This document shows, piece after piece, positions 7,774 through 18,297 of a DNA stretch of 64,000 bases. The translations under genes and the position numbers were made by a program. Source of the stretch: Flavobacterium granuli (GTDB taxonomy: Bacteria > Bacteroidota > Bacteroidia > Flavobacteriales > Flavobacteriaceae); NCBI RefSeq assembly GCF_900129705.1, contig NZ_FQWO01000007.1, positions 62,001 through 126,000 on the forward strand, read 5' to 3'. Numbering within the stretch: position 1 is the stretch's first letter; every line of letters begins with the position of its first letter. The notes under the pieces are model-generated. The model searched no databases. It was not told the DNA's origin and saw nothing but the letters and a program-made list of their open reading frames with translations.

Positions 7774-9075
7774 ATGATAGCAAAAATCGGAAGAGGGAGC
7801 AATTTACACGGAGCTTTGGCATACAATCAGCTCAAAGTGGAGAAAGAAAACGGGCAAATTCTGTTTACCAATAGAATAATTGAAACACCTAATGCGCAGT
7901 ATTCCGTTGCTCAATTGGTCCGATCTTTTGAACCTTATCTGATAGCCAACCGCAATACTGAAAAACCAATTTTGCATATTTCACTCAATCCTGACCCGAA
8001 GGATAATGTAAGTGATGAAAAATTCAAACTGATGGCTCAGGAGTATATGCAGGAGCTGGGTTATGGGGAACAACCTTTTGTAGTATTCAAGCACACGGAT
8101 ATTGACCGCACACATATCCATATCGTATCGGTTTGTGTGGATGAAGAAGGCAAAAAGATTTCGGATAAGTTTGAAAAAAGACGGTCTATGAATGTATGCC
8201 GTGAACTCGAAAACAAATATGGATTACTACCGGCTACGGAGAAAGGACATCGGCAGAATGACAAGATTTTTCGTCCCGTTAATTACCAAACAGGAGATAT
8301 AAAAAGCCAGATTGCTTCGGTTGTCCGATATCTGCCTAAGTATTATAAATTCCAGACATTGGGGGAATATAATGCTTTGCTTTCCCTGTTCAATATTACC
8401 ACTGAAAAAATAGAGGGAGAACTACAAGGAAAAATCAAGCAAGGCTTATTATACTTTTCTTTAAATGAAAAAGGAGAAAAAGTCGGGCATCCACTCAAGG
8501 CTTCCCTATTCGGTAAAAATGCAGGGATTCCGGCTTTGGAAGGACATTTTGAAGAATCCAAGGAAGCCTTAAAAAACCATACAGCAAAACTAACCATCAA
8601 AGCTTCGATTGAAATTGCCTTCCAATCGACAAATGATGAAAAGAACTTTAAGAAGCAATTAGCGGAACAGGGAGTTAATGTAATTGTTCGTAGAAATGAT
8701 ACAGGACGCATTTATGGCATTACGTTTATCGACCACAATTCCAGAACCGTTTGGAATGGCTCCAGATTAGGGAAAGAGCTTTCGGCCAATACCTTTAATG
8801 ATTATTGGAACCATAATATCAAACCGGAAATAAAAAGGCTTAACGAACCTCATCCTAAAATATCTCAGCACAACGCAATGAAAGATCTACCAGCCGAAAA
8901 GCCCCATGAATTATTCGATTTCCTAAACAAAGAAGTCCCCGCTTCCAGCACAAATGAAACTAGTATCATGGAAAGTTTTGGGGGACTGTTGCCTGAAGCA
9001 CAAGGAGAAGATTACGAAGAACAGGACTTTACCAATAAAATGAAGAAGAAAAGAAGAAGTAAGAGAGGTCAGTAG
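7774..9075 (+). CDS. mobB: relaxase MobB (MOBP-type)
   Basis: This 433-residue protein has an N-terminal relaxase domain. ILHISLNP (H68) is followed by the histidine motif KHTDIDRTHIHIV, with H107, H114 and H116 as likely metal ligands. The conserved N-terminus MIAKIGRGSNLHGALAYN, with Tyr17 as candidate nicking tyrosine, is typical of Bacteroidota MobB proteins. It would nick oriT and lead the transferred strand into the recipient. The C-terminal half (residues about 250-433) is charged and lacks a recognisable domain. It is transcribed with mobA. Confidence 0.85.
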   Translation: MIAKIGRGSNLHGALAYNQLKVEKENGQILFTNRIIETPNAQYSVAQLVRSFEPYLIANRNTEKPILHISLNPDPKDNVSDEKFKLMAQEYMQELGYGEQPFVVFKHTDIDRTHIHIVSVCVDEEGKKISDKFEKRRSMNVCRELENKYGLLPATEKGHRQNDKIFRPVNYQTGDIKSQIASVVRYLPKYYKFQTLGEYNALLSLFNITTEKIEGELQGKIKQGLLYFSLNEKGEKVGHPLKASLFGKNAGIPALEGHFEESKEALKNHTAKLTIKASIEIAFQSTNDEKNFKKQLAEQGVNVIVRRNDTGRIYGITFIDHNSRTVWNGSRLGKELSANTFNDYWNHNIKPEIKRLNEPHPKISQHNAMKDLPAEKPHELFDFLNKEVPASSTNETSIMESFGGLLPEAQGEDYEEQDFTNKMKKKRRSKRGQ

Positions 9076-9102
9076 GTTTTGTTGTTTATTATGAACTCCT
9101 GA

Positions 9103-9660
9103 TTATAAAGACACTTTCAATCCCAATGCATAGCTCCAGTGCAAAATCTTCGGAACAGTTGGTGTCTTGAACTGATAAATACCATAGACATATAATGAAA
9201 AAAGTATAAATGCTCCCCAACTCAATCCAATACACAATATACTTTGTCGTTCTGTCAGATTGAACATACCTGCAACGAATGATTTTACTATGAGTGCTGG
9301 AATAATACAGCATATTAACACACATATTACCCAAGGTAATATCCATAACTGCCTATTCTTTGCCTGCAAACCAATGATAGTTCCTTTAATGAAATAAATA
9401 ATGCAGAAAATAAGGTAGGTAAATAATAGGGAGAGACCACAAATTTTAAATTTGTCGGTTTCTTCTCCCCAGAACTTTTGAGACAGTAAAAATCCGGAAT
9501 AAAAAAACATACCGAAAATAGCAGCGATTTTTAAGACGAAAATAAAACCCTCAACGACCACAAACATTAGTCCTGTAGCAGAATCACTTTCTTCTTTTTT
9601 CCAAGCTATATATTCATCTTCACTTTCTCCCGGATCAGCATCAGGATTATTCCTATTCAT
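9103..9660 (-). CDS. hypothetical four-TM membrane protein within mob region
   Basis: This 185-residue protein has four clear hydrophobic segments at about residues 30-58, 73-98, 105-133 and 141-165, after an acidic hydrophilic N-terminus. I recognise no family. It is on the strand opposite to mobB and mobC, between the relaxase and the coupling protein, and ends 27 bases after mobB. Its upstream region is shared divergently with mobC and includes GCCAC repeats. It could be an entry-exclusion or immunity-type membrane protein, but only location supports that. Confidence 0.55.
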   Translation of the reverse strand: MNRNNPDADPGESEDEYIAWKKEESDSATGLMFVVVEGFIFVLKIAAIFGMFFYSGFLLSQKFWGEETDKFKICGLSLLFTYLIFCIIYFIKGTIIGLQAKNRQLWILPWVICVLICCIIPALIVKSFVAGMFNLTERQSILCIGLSWGAFILFSLYVYGIYQFKTPTVPKILHWSYALGLKVSL

Positions 9661-9765
9661 ATTATCCCCCTTTAATATTGATTATCAAATTGATGAGATA
9701 ACCCAAAAATTTTTCAAGAGTATAAATTTAATAAAAAATCATTATTAAATCTGAACCTGGTTGGA

Positions 9766-9824
9766 GCCACTTAACGCCAAACACTGCCACGCACCGCTAA
9801 TGCCTGCCACTTTTTTAAAGCCAC
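9766..9824. repeat. GCCAC repeats at 20-bp spacing upstream of mobC
   Basis: GCCAC occurs at 9766, 9786 and 9806, exactly 20 bases apart, and again at 9820. The interval also contains the ICE motif GCCAAA-CACT-GCCA at 9776-9789. Two-helical-turn spacing suggests cooperative protein binding in the mobC promoter region (mobC starts at 9871). Confidence 0.45.
9776..9789 (+). promoter_or_regulatory. ICE motif copy 3 (GCCAAA-N4-GCCA) upstream of mobC
   Basis: GCCAAACACTGCCA lies 81 bases before the mobC start, in the sense of mobC. Copies of the same pattern lie upstream of traA and of the DUF1896-helicase operon. Confidence 0.5.
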
Positions 9825-9870
9825 GCTACACTGCCTTTAAATTAACACCCGAACATTTAATAATTAGAAA

Positions 9871-11892
9871 ATGCAGGGAGAAGACGATTTAAGAGGTTTA
9901 GCCAAAATAATGGCTTTTATGCGGGCAGTGAGTATCCTTTTGGTACTAATGCACCTTTATTGGTTTTGTTACGGTTTCTTTATGGAACGTGGCTGGACAT
10001 TAGAAATCATCAACAAAATTTTAGGCAATTTCGACAGAACGGCGGGCTTGTTTTCACACATCTTATATACCAAAATATTTGCTTTGATATTATTAGCATT
10101 AAGCTGTTTGGGAACAAAAGGCGTAAAGAATGAAAAGATAACCTGGACAAAAATTTATGTGGCTTTGGGAATTGGTTTTGTACTATTCTTTCTGAACACA
10201 TCATTGTTAAAAATGTCATTAAACATCGCTGCATTTCTTTATATCCTTACCACAGGTTTGGGCTATATCTCCCTTATGGCTGCAGGAGTTTGGATTAGCC
10301 GTCTGCTCCGTACCAACCTGATGGACGATGTTTTCAACAATGAGAATGAAAGTTTTCTGCAGGAAACCAAGCTAATGCAAAATGAATATTCCGTTAACTT
10401 ACCCACCAAATTCTGGTACAACAAAAAACAGCATAATGGTTGGATCAATATTGTAAACCCTTTTAGGGCAACAATTGTATTGGGCACACCCGGTTCGGGT
10501 AAATCGTATGCTGTAGTAAACAACTATATTAAGCAGCATATTGAAAAAGGTTTTTCAATGTATATCTATGATTTTAAGTTTGACGACCTATCTACGATTG
10601 CCTATAATCATTTACTAAAACACACTGATAAGTACAAGGTAAAACCGAAATTCTACGTCATTAATTTTGATGACCCTAGAAAAAGTCATCGTTGCAATCC
10701 CATAAATCCTGATTTTATGACCGATATATCCGATGCTTACGAATCGGCGTACACCATCATGCTGAATCTTAACAGGAGTTGGATACAAAAGCAAGGGGAT
10801 TTCTTTGTCGAGTCTCCAATCATCTTATTGGCTGCCATCATCTGGTTTCTCAAAATTTTTGAAAATGGCAAATACTGTACGTTTCCTCACGCCATTGAAC
10901 TACTAAACAAAAAATATTCGGACGTATTTACTATTCTGACTTCCTATTCTGATCTGGAAAATTATCTATCACCCTTTATGGATGCCTGGCAAGGCGGCGC
11001 ACAAGACCAGTTGCAGGGACAGATAGCCTCGGCAAAAATTCCTTTGTCAAGAATGATCTCACCGCAATTGTATTGGGTTATGACAGGCGATGATTTTTCA
11101 CTGGACATCAACAATCCGAAAGAGCCGAAGATATTATGTGTAGGCAACAATCCCGATCGTCAAAATATCTATTCCGCAGCACTGGGCTTATACAATTCAA
11201 GAATTGTGAAACTTATTAATAAAAAGGGACAGCTTAAAAGTTCGGTTATCATTGATGAGCTGCCTACCATTTACTTCCGAGGATTAGACAATCTTATAGC
11301 CACTGCTAGAAGTAATAAGGTTGCCGTTTGTTTGGGGTTTCAGGATTTTTCGCAATTAACCCGTGATTATGGAGACAAAGAAAGTAAGGTTATACAAAAT
11401 ACCGTGGGTAATATATTCAGCGGTCAGGTGGTAGGCGAAACAGCAAAAAGTCTTTCTGAGCGATTTGGAAAGGTGTTACAGAAAAGGCAGAGTTTGTCAA
11501 TCAACCGTAATGATACGTCGACATCCATTTCCACACAATTGGACAGCCTCATTCCTGCATCTAAAATTTCTACATTGACCCAAGGTGTTTTTGTAGGGGC
11601 TGTATCAGACAATTTTGATGAACGTATCGAACAGAAAATCTTCCATGCTGAAATTGTTGTGGACAATGATAAAGTAGCTGCTGAAACCAAAGACTATCAA
11701 AAAATACCGGAAATACTATCTTTCATAAACGAGGCAGGAGAAGATATGATGAAGCAGGAAATCGAAACTAATTACAGACAGATAAAATTGGATATTATTC
11801 AGGTTATTGAAACTGAATTGGAGCGTATTAAAAATGATCCTGATTTACAACATTTGGTACAAAAGGATAATACAAAAAAAAGCAACAAATAA
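9871..11892 (+). CDS. mobC: type IV coupling protein MobC (TraG/VirD4 family)
   Basis: This 673-residue protein has hydrophobic segments in the first 150 residues, then a P-loop GTPGSGKS at residues about 206-213 and a Walker B SSVIIDELPTIYF near residue 461. These are features of VirD4/TraG-type coupling ATPases. It delivers the relaxase-DNA complex to the conjugation channel at the inner membrane. In CTnDOT-type elements this protein is called MobC. It is transcribed alone, with a repeat-rich upstream region, and ends 26 bases before the convergent helicase gene. Confidence 0.88.
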   Translation: MQGEDDLRGLAKIMAFMRAVSILLVLMHLYWFCYGFFMERGWTLEIINKILGNFDRTAGLFSHILYTKIFALILLALSCLGTKGVKNEKITWTKIYVALGIGFVLFFLNTSLLKMSLNIAAFLYILTTGLGYISLMAAGVWISRLLRTNLMDDVFNNENESFLQETKLMQNEYSVNLPTKFWYNKKQHNGWINIVNPFRATIVLGTPGSGKSYAVVNNYIKQHIEKGFSMYIYDFKFDDLSTIAYNHLLKHTDKYKVKPKFYVINFDDPRKSHRCNPINPDFMTDISDAYESAYTIMLNLNRSWIQKQGDFFVESPIILLAAIIWFLKIFENGKYCTFPHAIELLNKKYSDVFTILTSYSDLENYLSPFMDAWQGGAQDQLQGQIASAKIPLSRMISPQLYWVMTGDDFSLDINNPKEPKILCVGNNPDRQNIYSAALGLYNSRIVKLINKKGQLKSSVIIDELPTIYFRGLDNLIATARSNKVAVCLGFQDFSQLTRDYGDKESKVIQNTVGNIFSGQVVGETAKSLSERFGKVLQKRQSLSINRNDTSTSISTQLDSLIPASKISTLTQGVFVGAVSDNFDERIEQKIFHAEIVVDNDKVAAETKDYQKIPEILSFINEAGEDMMKQEIETNYRQIKLDIIQVIETELERIKNDPDLQHLVQKDNTKKSNK

Positions 11893-11918
11893 ATGTAGCT
11901 TTTTATTTTGTTCCAGAT

Positions 11919-14900
11919 TTAGATTGCCTTTAAACGTACAGAAGATCTTTCCTGAACATCATCTATTTTAATTGTTTCTTCTTGCTCATCTAACGTTAGC
12001 TCTTTATGTTCTGGAGTAATAGATAATTGGATTTTCCTGTCAATGGCCGCCAGTCCGGTTTTTAGTTCGCTCAACCTGCTCTCCTTTTTCCACGTACCGT
12101 TGACCATTTCCTGAAGTACAGGTATATCTTTTTGCAGTTCGGCAATTTTCTTTTGCTCCTGCTCGATATAGCCAGGTATTTTTTCCAAAGCACTAAGGAA
12201 ATTCATTGACCCAAGCTTTGCGTCATTAGCAATCAAACCATTGTTATAGGTGTATTTTATGTTGCCTTCACCCTGTACGAAGAAACGATTGACCCTAATA
12301 TCAACACCCTCTTTTTCAGACATTTCAGTTTTAACCAATAACGTAAACCCATACAGGCTGCCTATTTCTTCGTACTGACCTCCAGTACGGGCTTTATCAG
12401 CAATCTGATTAAGCTTGGCTCCAATCTCTTTTATATCTGCATTAGATGATAATCCATCAAGATGTACAGAATTCAGTACCGTACCATCCTCTCGTTTTTG
12501 TATGCGTTTTTGCAGGTTTCCCCAATCGAAGCTCATTCGTTCAAATCGTGACCCAGCAGACTCCAGTGTAGTGGTAATATCTTCCAGTTTGTACTTGGAA
12601 CTGAACTTAGAACGATTAAATGCCTGTTTTTCGCTTTCCAATCCGGCAACCTGTTTCTCCAGTTTTGCTTTTTCCAAAAGGTCGGTATTCCCCGAAAGGA
12701 TAGCGACATATTCCGAGAAATTCATTCCCGATTTTTCATCCATACTGCCTTCATCAATGGTTCGCTTTCCAAGATTGTTGGCTTTAAGCTGGTCAATAAA
12801 AAGCTGTTTATTGTACAGCAGATTAAACTTGTAGCCATCCAGCGATTTTTCGACTGCATAGATAATTACATCTACCTTGTTATTGGCAAAGAATTTGGCA
12901 ATTTCATTGCCTTTGCGGACGGCCCTTCCGTCACGTTGGGCAAGATCGCTTGGTCGCCACGGCGTATCTAAATGATGGACAGCAACTGCTCTTTTCTGTG
13001 CATTTACACCAGTTCCCAACATACCTGTAGAACCAAACAGAACACGGATTTTTCCATCATTCATTCCGCTGATAAGCTCTTTACGTTGCTTATCATTTTT
13101 AGCTTCTTTTATAAAACGGATTTCATGTGGTGGTATGCCGTGATTTTCTACAAGTTTACGTTTTATTTCTCCATAGACATTCCATTCTCCAGGTTTGTAA
13201 GTACCTAAGTCTGAAAAGACAAACTGCGTTCCTTTCTGCGCATGGAATTTTTGGTAGTATTTAGCTATGTTGGCAGCACAATGGGAAGCTTTGTTATCGG
13301 GATGGTCATCGTATTTTCCGCTTACCATCCGCATATCGAGCGACATCTTACGGGCATAATCTGTAGCAATCAACATCTTTGCTTTTTCTTCCCGATCTGT
13401 CAGCGGAGGTCTCCCTAATAAGATCGCATTTCCTGATTTTGCAAACTCCATCAATTTCTGGATGAATACTTCTTGATCCGGTGTAGGCGGTATATTATAA
13501 AGCACCTCGTTCTTTTCCGGACGATCTATACCAATATCCTTAGCGGTTCTGTAATCTGTGATTTCCGAATAAAACTGTGCCAGTTCCGGCACTTTGATAA
13601 AGTAACGAAAGCGCTCTTTTGACACGATATTATTCGCTACTGAAAACTCATAATCGGTTGTTTTCCTTGCATATATAGCTGCCCAAGCATCAAAACAATT
13701 GATACCCTGTTTTTCCAATGCTCTTGGACGCAGATATTTGAATAATAGATATAGCTCGGTTAAGGAATTGCTGATAGTTGTTCCCGAAAGAAAGGTAGCG
13801 CCCATATCTCCTTGTATGCGATCCTGAATGGTGCGGATGGCAAAAAGCAGATTCATGGCCTTTTGACTTCCCATCATATTGCCTAAGCCTGCAACCCGGT
13901 CATGGCGGGTATTGAACATTAGGTTTTTGAACTGGTGGCTTTCATCAACAAATAAATGGTCGATGCCCATCATCTTAAAGTCCACTACATCATCTTTTCG
14001 GTTTTCGATGTTGTGTTCCAATGTTTTCAACCTAACTTCAAGGTTCTGCTTCCTAATGATTACACCTTTGAGCATTCCCCTTGAAATCTCCTTGCCCTGT
14101 GCTTCTAAAGCGGCAAGATTATCTCCCACGCTGTTGAGTTCGACTTGTAGGATTTCCTTTTGCATTTCTGGTGACTGGGGTATCATGCCAAACTGATCAT
14201 GGGTCAATATCACACAGTCCCAATCGTTGTTTTTAATATCTCCGAAAATCCGTTGCCTTTTCTGTGGGGTAAAATCTTCTTTACCAGGATACATAATTTT
14301 AGCGTGTGGGTAGGCTTCACGGTACGTTTCTGCAATCTCATGAACATTGGCTTTCAATCCTATTATCATAGGTTTGTGTACCATTCCCAAGCGTTTCATC
14401 TCTTGTGCTGCGGTACACATCACCAATGTCTTTCCTGCTCCAACTTCGTGATCGCAAATCGCACCCTTGTTCAGTTTGATCATCCATACTGTGTCCTTTT
14501 GGCTCGAATACAGGTCATTAATACCTAAGCCTTTTCTGTCCAGTCCAGGAAATTCCTGATGACTTCCGTCGTATTGCGGTCGTACAAAACAGTTAAAGGT
14601 ATCGTTATATTGTTTGGTTAGTCTTTTTTTAAACTCATCATTTTGGGCGTTAAGCCATTCGGTAAATGCTGTACGAATTTCATCAATCTTGGTATTCGCC
14701 ATCTGTATGGCTTCCATATCCCGTACCTTGATCTCCTTATCATCAATCATGACCTTTTTGGTAATATCAGGAGTGGTGTTAACTAATGCATTTTTCAGCA
14801 GAGCAATCCCGTCAAATGTTCGACTTTCTGACTTGACGGCATATTTATCCCATATATGTACATTTTTCTGGTCGCATTTTATAGAAAAGTCATCAGAAGT

Positions 14901-17312
14901 CTCAGAATATTGGATACGCACCTCCGTATCGAAAAGATGAGAAGCAAAGAGCGCATAGATTCTAGTTGGTATCCAGCGTTCACCAAGATTGAAATCTAAC
15001 TCTTCAAAATCGATACTTCTTGGTCTGGCTTCTTCCAAAGCAGTAAGGCTTTCTTTGGACTGCTTATCATCGGGACCGCTTTCGAGGTAGGTTTTTACTG
15101 CTGTGGCTTTCTCCACCACATTGCCTGCAATCCATCTTTCAGCTATTTCATATTCCTTTTCCATAGGATTGTAAAAAATACGTCCTTGTAATGCCTCTTT
15201 CAAATTGTCGGATGGCATACCACTGATTTTGGACATATACCCCAAATCAACCCTGCCGTATTTGTTCAGCGATGCGGCCAACGCCTCATCAGGATTATCA
15301 GCAGTCAATGTGATAATGGAGAAGCTTACCGGACGGTGGAAGATATCTGCCTTATGTACCACACCACCCACCACACGTTCCAGATAAGGGATTTCCTTAC
15401 CTGAACTGTCTGTTTTGATAAGCTTGATATTATCAGCACTGTTTAGGTTGCCGTACCTTTTTACAAAGGCATCGTAAGCCTTATTAAATTTTTCTCTCTC
15501 TTCTTTATGTTCAATTTGCAGTTCGGCTTCCTTCTGATATAAATCGAGATAGCTATCCCGTACAGAAATATAGGCTTCAGCCCTTACTTTCTGCAAGGAT
15601 GATAATTGCAGAGGATGAAACATTGCCTGCTTCTTATCACTTTCAAAATCTTTGAGATAACCTACCCAGCCGTTATCCACTGCAAGGCTATCGTTACGAT
15701 GAAAAGACTGTATTCCCTTGGTATAAATTGCAGGTTCGGGAATAGTGTTCTCTGAGGTAATCTTTTCGATCACACCATTTCTGTTCACTACTGAAAACAA
15801 ATCGCCAATGACTTCCTGCGCATTTCTTTCACTTGGAGTATTATTTACTGGAGAAATAGGAACAGGAGGTTGCTGCATCAAACCGCTGAACAGGTTTCCC
15901 TGATATCCGCTCACAGTTCTTTTTCTTTTGGCTGGTTGTTTTGTTGTTGCAATTGCTTTAACAGGAGTGGCAACAGCAGCCAGTTCTTCTGAATTTTCAA
16001 AGAGATCAAAAATGCTCAGTTGCCTTTCCTCTTTTACAATGTCCTTATTTGTTGTTGAAGCAGATAAAATCTGTGTTTCCAATGTAATTGATACAGGTCC
16101 GGAAACGGGAGGTGTAACCGTTGGTTTTATCGGAATTTGTACGACAGACGAATCGTTCCGTTCACCTTTATACAAGCCAATATCAAGATGTTTTCTAAAA
16201 TCCTCCGTTACCATTTGTTTCAGGTCTTTGGCAATTCCCTCCACACCATTCGTGTGCGTATAGATAAATGCAGGTTGTCCGTACGGATCAGTACCAAGCA
16301 CACGCGTAGTATGGACAATCCTTACGTTATCCTGAAACAAGGCATTGTTTGGTTTATTGTATTCCGCTATTTTGCTTTGACAAAACAGTTCTTCCGCTTG
16401 GGTCAAACTTTTCTTTGTAGAATTTTTTTGCAGGATTATCAAATCGCTACCGACTTCCGTACCGGCATAGTCAGTAAACAGGTTGTTTGGCAATCGAACT
16501 GCTGAAACCAGATTATTATCCTTCATCAATGCCCTACGAATGGTTTCATTTTTAGGGCTATTCAGTACACCCTGTGAAGTTATAAAAGCCAGTATACCGC
16601 CCTCACGGAGCATATCGGCTCCCTTCAGGAAAAAGTAATTGTGTATGCTTCGAGCAGCCTGTACTTTTGCAGTGTCCCTGCTTCTAGAATAGGAAAGATC
16701 AAAAACGGAAGTATCACCGAAAGGGATATTACTAGCAACCACATCATAGCTATTTTGTTCTCTTTCTGGTATTTCTTCAAAACCGTTTATTCGGACAGAA
16801 CTGTCGGGATAGAGCTGCTTTAAAATTTTTCCTGTAAGCAGATCCTTTTCATAAGCGGTAACCTGAGGTGAGTCTCTATCGGCAAAAGATTGTATGAAAG
16901 AGCCAATACCGGCAGAAGGTTCCAGAAATTTTTGGATGTTTACACCGCTCTCCTGTAAAGAAGTGGAAATGGCATCAATAACCAAAGGCGGTGTGTAAAA
17001 TGCCGTAAGTACGGAGCTGCGCATACTATCCACATAACTGCGGTACTGCTTTTCATCAGCGGCATTTTCTTTTAGTAGCTGATGGAGTTCCTGTGTAAGA
17101 GGAAAGAGTTCGTGTTCAGTCTTCTTCCAATGGTTAATGTCTATCGGGTTTTGGGCAGGGTTCAACACGAATTTAAGACCGCCAAATCCGCTGTATTGCA
17201 TCATTATCTGTCTCTCGCTTACGGAGGCTTTTCGGTTGTCTCTTTCCACTCTAAAAGCAATCCGTAAGGCATCAATATTCCTTTGGAGATGTTGACGTTT
17301 ACTGAAGCCCAT
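11919..17312 (-). CDS. giant N6-methylase-like/SNF2-type helicase of ICE
   Basis: This 1797-residue protein has two parts. The N-terminal third is an adenine-methyltransferase-like domain with SAM-binding context [13 protein letters not shown] and catalytic-type motif SNIPFG near residue 195. The C-terminal half is a superfamily 2 helicase with motif I VGAGKT near residue 956, DESH at about D1123, and the C-terminal motif [11 protein letters not shown] near residue 1455. A glutamate/lysine-rich coiled region follows. Such proteins are standard in Bacteroidota conjugative elements, where they may protect or process incoming DNA. The methylase motif is NIPF rather than NPPF. It overlaps the DUF1896 gene by 14 bases and is co-transcribed with it. 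Confidence 0.85.
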   Translation of the reverse strand: MGFSKRQHLQRNIDALRIAFRVERDNRKASVSERQIMMQYSGFGGLKFVLNPAQNPIDINHWKKTEHELFPLTQELHQLLKENAADEKQYRSYVDSMRSSVLTAFYTPPLVIDAISTSLQESGVNIQKFLEPSAGIGSFIQSFADRDSPQVTAYEKDLLTGKILKQLYPDSSVRINGFEEIPEREQNSYDVVASNIPFGDTSVFDLSYSRSRDTAKVQAARSIHNYFFLKGADMLREGGILAFITSQGVLNSPKNETIRRALMKDNNLVSAVRLPNNLFTDYAGTEVGSDLIILQKNSTKKSLTQAEELFCQSKIAEYNKPNNALFQDNVRIVHTTRVLGTDPYGQPAFIYTHTNGVEGIAKDLKQMVTEDFRKHLDIGLYKGERNDSSVVQIPIKPTVTPPVSGPVSITLETQILSASTTNKDIVKEERQLSIFDLFENSEELAAVATPVKAIATTKQPAKRKRTVSGYQGNLFSGLMQQPPVPISPVNNTPSERNAQEVIGDLFSVVNRNGVIEKITSENTIPEPAIYTKGIQSFHRNDSLAVDNGWVGYLKDFESDKKQAMFHPLQLSSLQKVRAEAYISVRDSYLDLYQKEAELQIEHKEEREKFNKAYDAFVKRYGNLNSADNIKLIKTDSSGKEIPYLERVVGGVVHKADIFHRPVSFSIITLTADNPDEALAASLNKYGRVDLGYMSKISGMPSDNLKEALQGRIFYNPMEKEYEIAERWIAGNVVEKATAVKTYLESGPDDKQSKESLTALEEARPRSIDFEELDFNLGERWIPTRIYALFASHLFDTEVRIQYSETSDDFSIKCDQKNVHIWDKYAVKSESRTFDGIALLKNALVNTTPDITKKVMIDDKEIKVRDMEAIQMANTKIDEIRTAFTEWLNAQNDEFKKRLTKQYNDTFNCFVRPQYDGSHQEFPGLDRKGLGINDLYSSQKDTVWMIKLNKGAICDHEVGAGKTLVMCTAAQEMKRLGMVHKPMIIGLKANVHEIAETYREAYPHAKIMYPGKEDFTPQKRQRIFGDIKNNDWDCVILTHDQFGMIPQSPEMQKEILQVELNSVGDNLAALEAQGKEISRGMLKGVIIRKQNLEVRLKTLEHNIENRKDDVVDFKMMGIDHLFVDESHQFKNLMFNTRHDRVAGLGNMMGSQKAMNLLFAIRTIQDRIQGDMGATFLSGTTISNSLTELYLLFKYLRPRALEKQGINCFDAWAAIYARKTTDYEFSVANNIVSKERFRYFIKVPELAQFYSEITDYRTAKDIGIDRPEKNEVLYNIPPTPDQEVFIQKLMEFAKSGNAILLGRPPLTDREEKAKMLIATDYARKMSLDMRMVSGKYDDHPDNKASHCAANIAKYYQKFHAQKGTQFVFSDLGTYKPGEWNVYGEIKRKLVENHGIPPHEIRFIKEAKNDKQRKELISGMNDGKIRVLFGSTGMLGTGVNAQKRAVAVHHLDTPWRPSDLAQRDGRAVRKGNEIAKFFANNKVDVIIYAVEKSLDGYKFNLLYNKQLFIDQLKANNLGKRTIDEGSMDEKSGMNFSEYVAILSGNTDLLEKAKLEKQVAGLESEKQAFNRSKFSSKYKLEDITTTLESAGSRFERMSFDWGNLQKRIQKREDGTVLNSVHLDGLSSNADIKEIGAKLNQIADKARTGGQYEEIGSLYGFTLLVKTEMSEKEGVDIRVNRFFVQGEGNIKYTYNNGLIANDAKLGSMNFLSALEKIPGYIEQEQKKIAELQKDIPVLQEMVNGTWKKESRLSELKTGLAAIDRKIQLSITPEHKELTLDEQEETIKIDDVQERSSVRLKAI

Positions 17313-17736
17313 TTTCTTCTATCCAAATGGCTATAGTTCCAGTCAGTTCGGTATAGAGCAGGTCAAACTCCGAAGAATCGGCAAAGTCATCCGTCAATTT
17401 GTAGTTTGTAAAAATAGGGTCGCAAACAGGCAACATCTTTAAGGCAAATGGTCGTAACTCTTCGTCTGCCATTCTCGTATCGAACTCGTTGCAGACCACC
17501 TGAAAAACGGTATCAAATCTGGAGAAGTACAATCCTTCAAATAAAACATAATCGGCAATATAATCGCATTGACCGAAGGGGTTTCCTGCCCGAAATGCGC
17601 CTTCATAAGCATCGGAAGCCCAACTTGAACGCTGGTCAATAAATTTAACATCATACGCTTTTTCGGGAAAGCTTGCAGTCAACAATTCTTGTAGTCGTAA
17701 CCTGAAATACGACAGGTCTTTTTGATGTGTTTCCAT
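17299..17736 (-). CDS. DUF1896 family protein
   Basis: This 145-residue acidic protein has the N-terminal pattern [20 protein letters not shown] followed by [10 protein letters not shown], characteristic of DUF1896. That family is found almost only beside the large methylase/helicase of Bacteroidota conjugative elements. It overlaps the helicase gene by 14 bases, so the two are translationally coupled. The function is unknown; an accessory or antirestriction role is possible but not shown by sequence. An ICE motif lies 68 bases upstream of its start. Confidence 0.75.
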   Translation of the reverse strand: METHQKDLSYFRLRLQELLTASFPEKAYDVKFIDQRSSWASDAYEGAFRAGNPFGQCDYIADYVLFEGLYFSRFDTVFQVVCNEFDTRMADEELRPFALKMLPVCDPIFTNYKLTDDFADSSEFDLLYTELTGTIAIWIEENGLQ

Positions 17737-18056
17737 ACTATATTTTGTTTATGTTTTGCTTAATGGATAAATTTAAAGAAGGCAATAAAAGCTTTTGCAG
17801 ATGTGGCGCAGTTTGGCTTTAAGAAGCAGAATTTGGAATAAGGAAATTAATTACAGAATTTAACTTATATCAATAAAAATTTTAGAAAGAATGCGAATTA
17901 AGTAGACTTATGAGTTTTTAGTAAGTGTACAAGGTAGCTTCACAACCCTTAAATAACTGGAAATCATTTTTACTGGTAATTAAGACACCCCACCATTGTA
18001 TTTTTCCTTAACAATTTATTATTTCAATCCACAACATACAATGGTTATTTACACCC
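17737..18056. other. intergenic spacer between DUF1896 and the restriction operon
   Basis: No gene is seen. The spacer carries the fourth ICE motif (17804-17817) and an 8-bp inverted repeat, CCATTGTA at 17993-18000 and TACAATGG at 18037-18044, just upstream of the predicted hsd promoter. Confidence 0.5.
17804..17817 (-). promoter_or_regulatory. ICE motif copy 4 (GCCAAA-N4-GCCA) upstream of DUF1896 operon
   Basis: The + strand reads TGGCGCAGTTTGGC. In the sense of the leftward DUF1896-helicase operon it is GCCAAA-CTGC-GCCA, 68 bases before the start codon, in the same orientation relative to the gene as the copies before traA and mobC. Confidence 0.5.
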
Positions 18057-18083
18057 TTTGCTAGTGCATTTTTACTATATTTG
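18057..18083 (+). promoter_or_regulatory. predicted promoter of regulator pseudogene and hsd operon
   Basis: TTTG at 18057-18060 and TATATTTG at 18076-18083 match the Bacteroidota -33 (TTTG) and -7 (TAnnTTTG) elements. The spacer of 15 is a little short. The -7 box lies 23 bases before the presumed start of the decayed regulator gene. Confidence 0.45.
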
Positions 18084-18105
18084 ACGCTATAAATTTAACT
18101 AGGCT

Positions 18106-18297
18106 TTGAATAAACTGGACTAAAGAGTTCTGAAAGAGGAATCAATCTCACAAACTTGGTTTGCGAAAAAATTAGACAAAAGTTACAACGCAGTTAACGA
18201 GTAAGCCCGAAATGTGAGACGACCTAGTATCAAATGTTTGTACCGAATTGCAAAAATCCTGGAAGTTAATATTAAAGATCTATTGAAAGAAGAATGA
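18106..18297 (+). pseudogene. Cro/C1-type HTH regulator with two in-frame TAA stops
   Basis: One frame runs from TTG at 18106 to TGA at 18295-18297 with stops only at 18121-18123 and 18202-18204, both TAA. The translation between and after the stops is an intact XRE-type domain: ISQTWFAKKLDKSYNAVN, then RRPSIKCLYRIAKILEVNIKDLLKEE. The second stop falls where a tyrosine is usual (NE-Y-xRN). The terminal TGA overlaps the hsdR start (ATGA), so this was the first gene of the restriction operon. No frameshift is needed to explain it. Either the regulator is dead or two sequencing errors would have to coincide. Confidence 0.75.
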
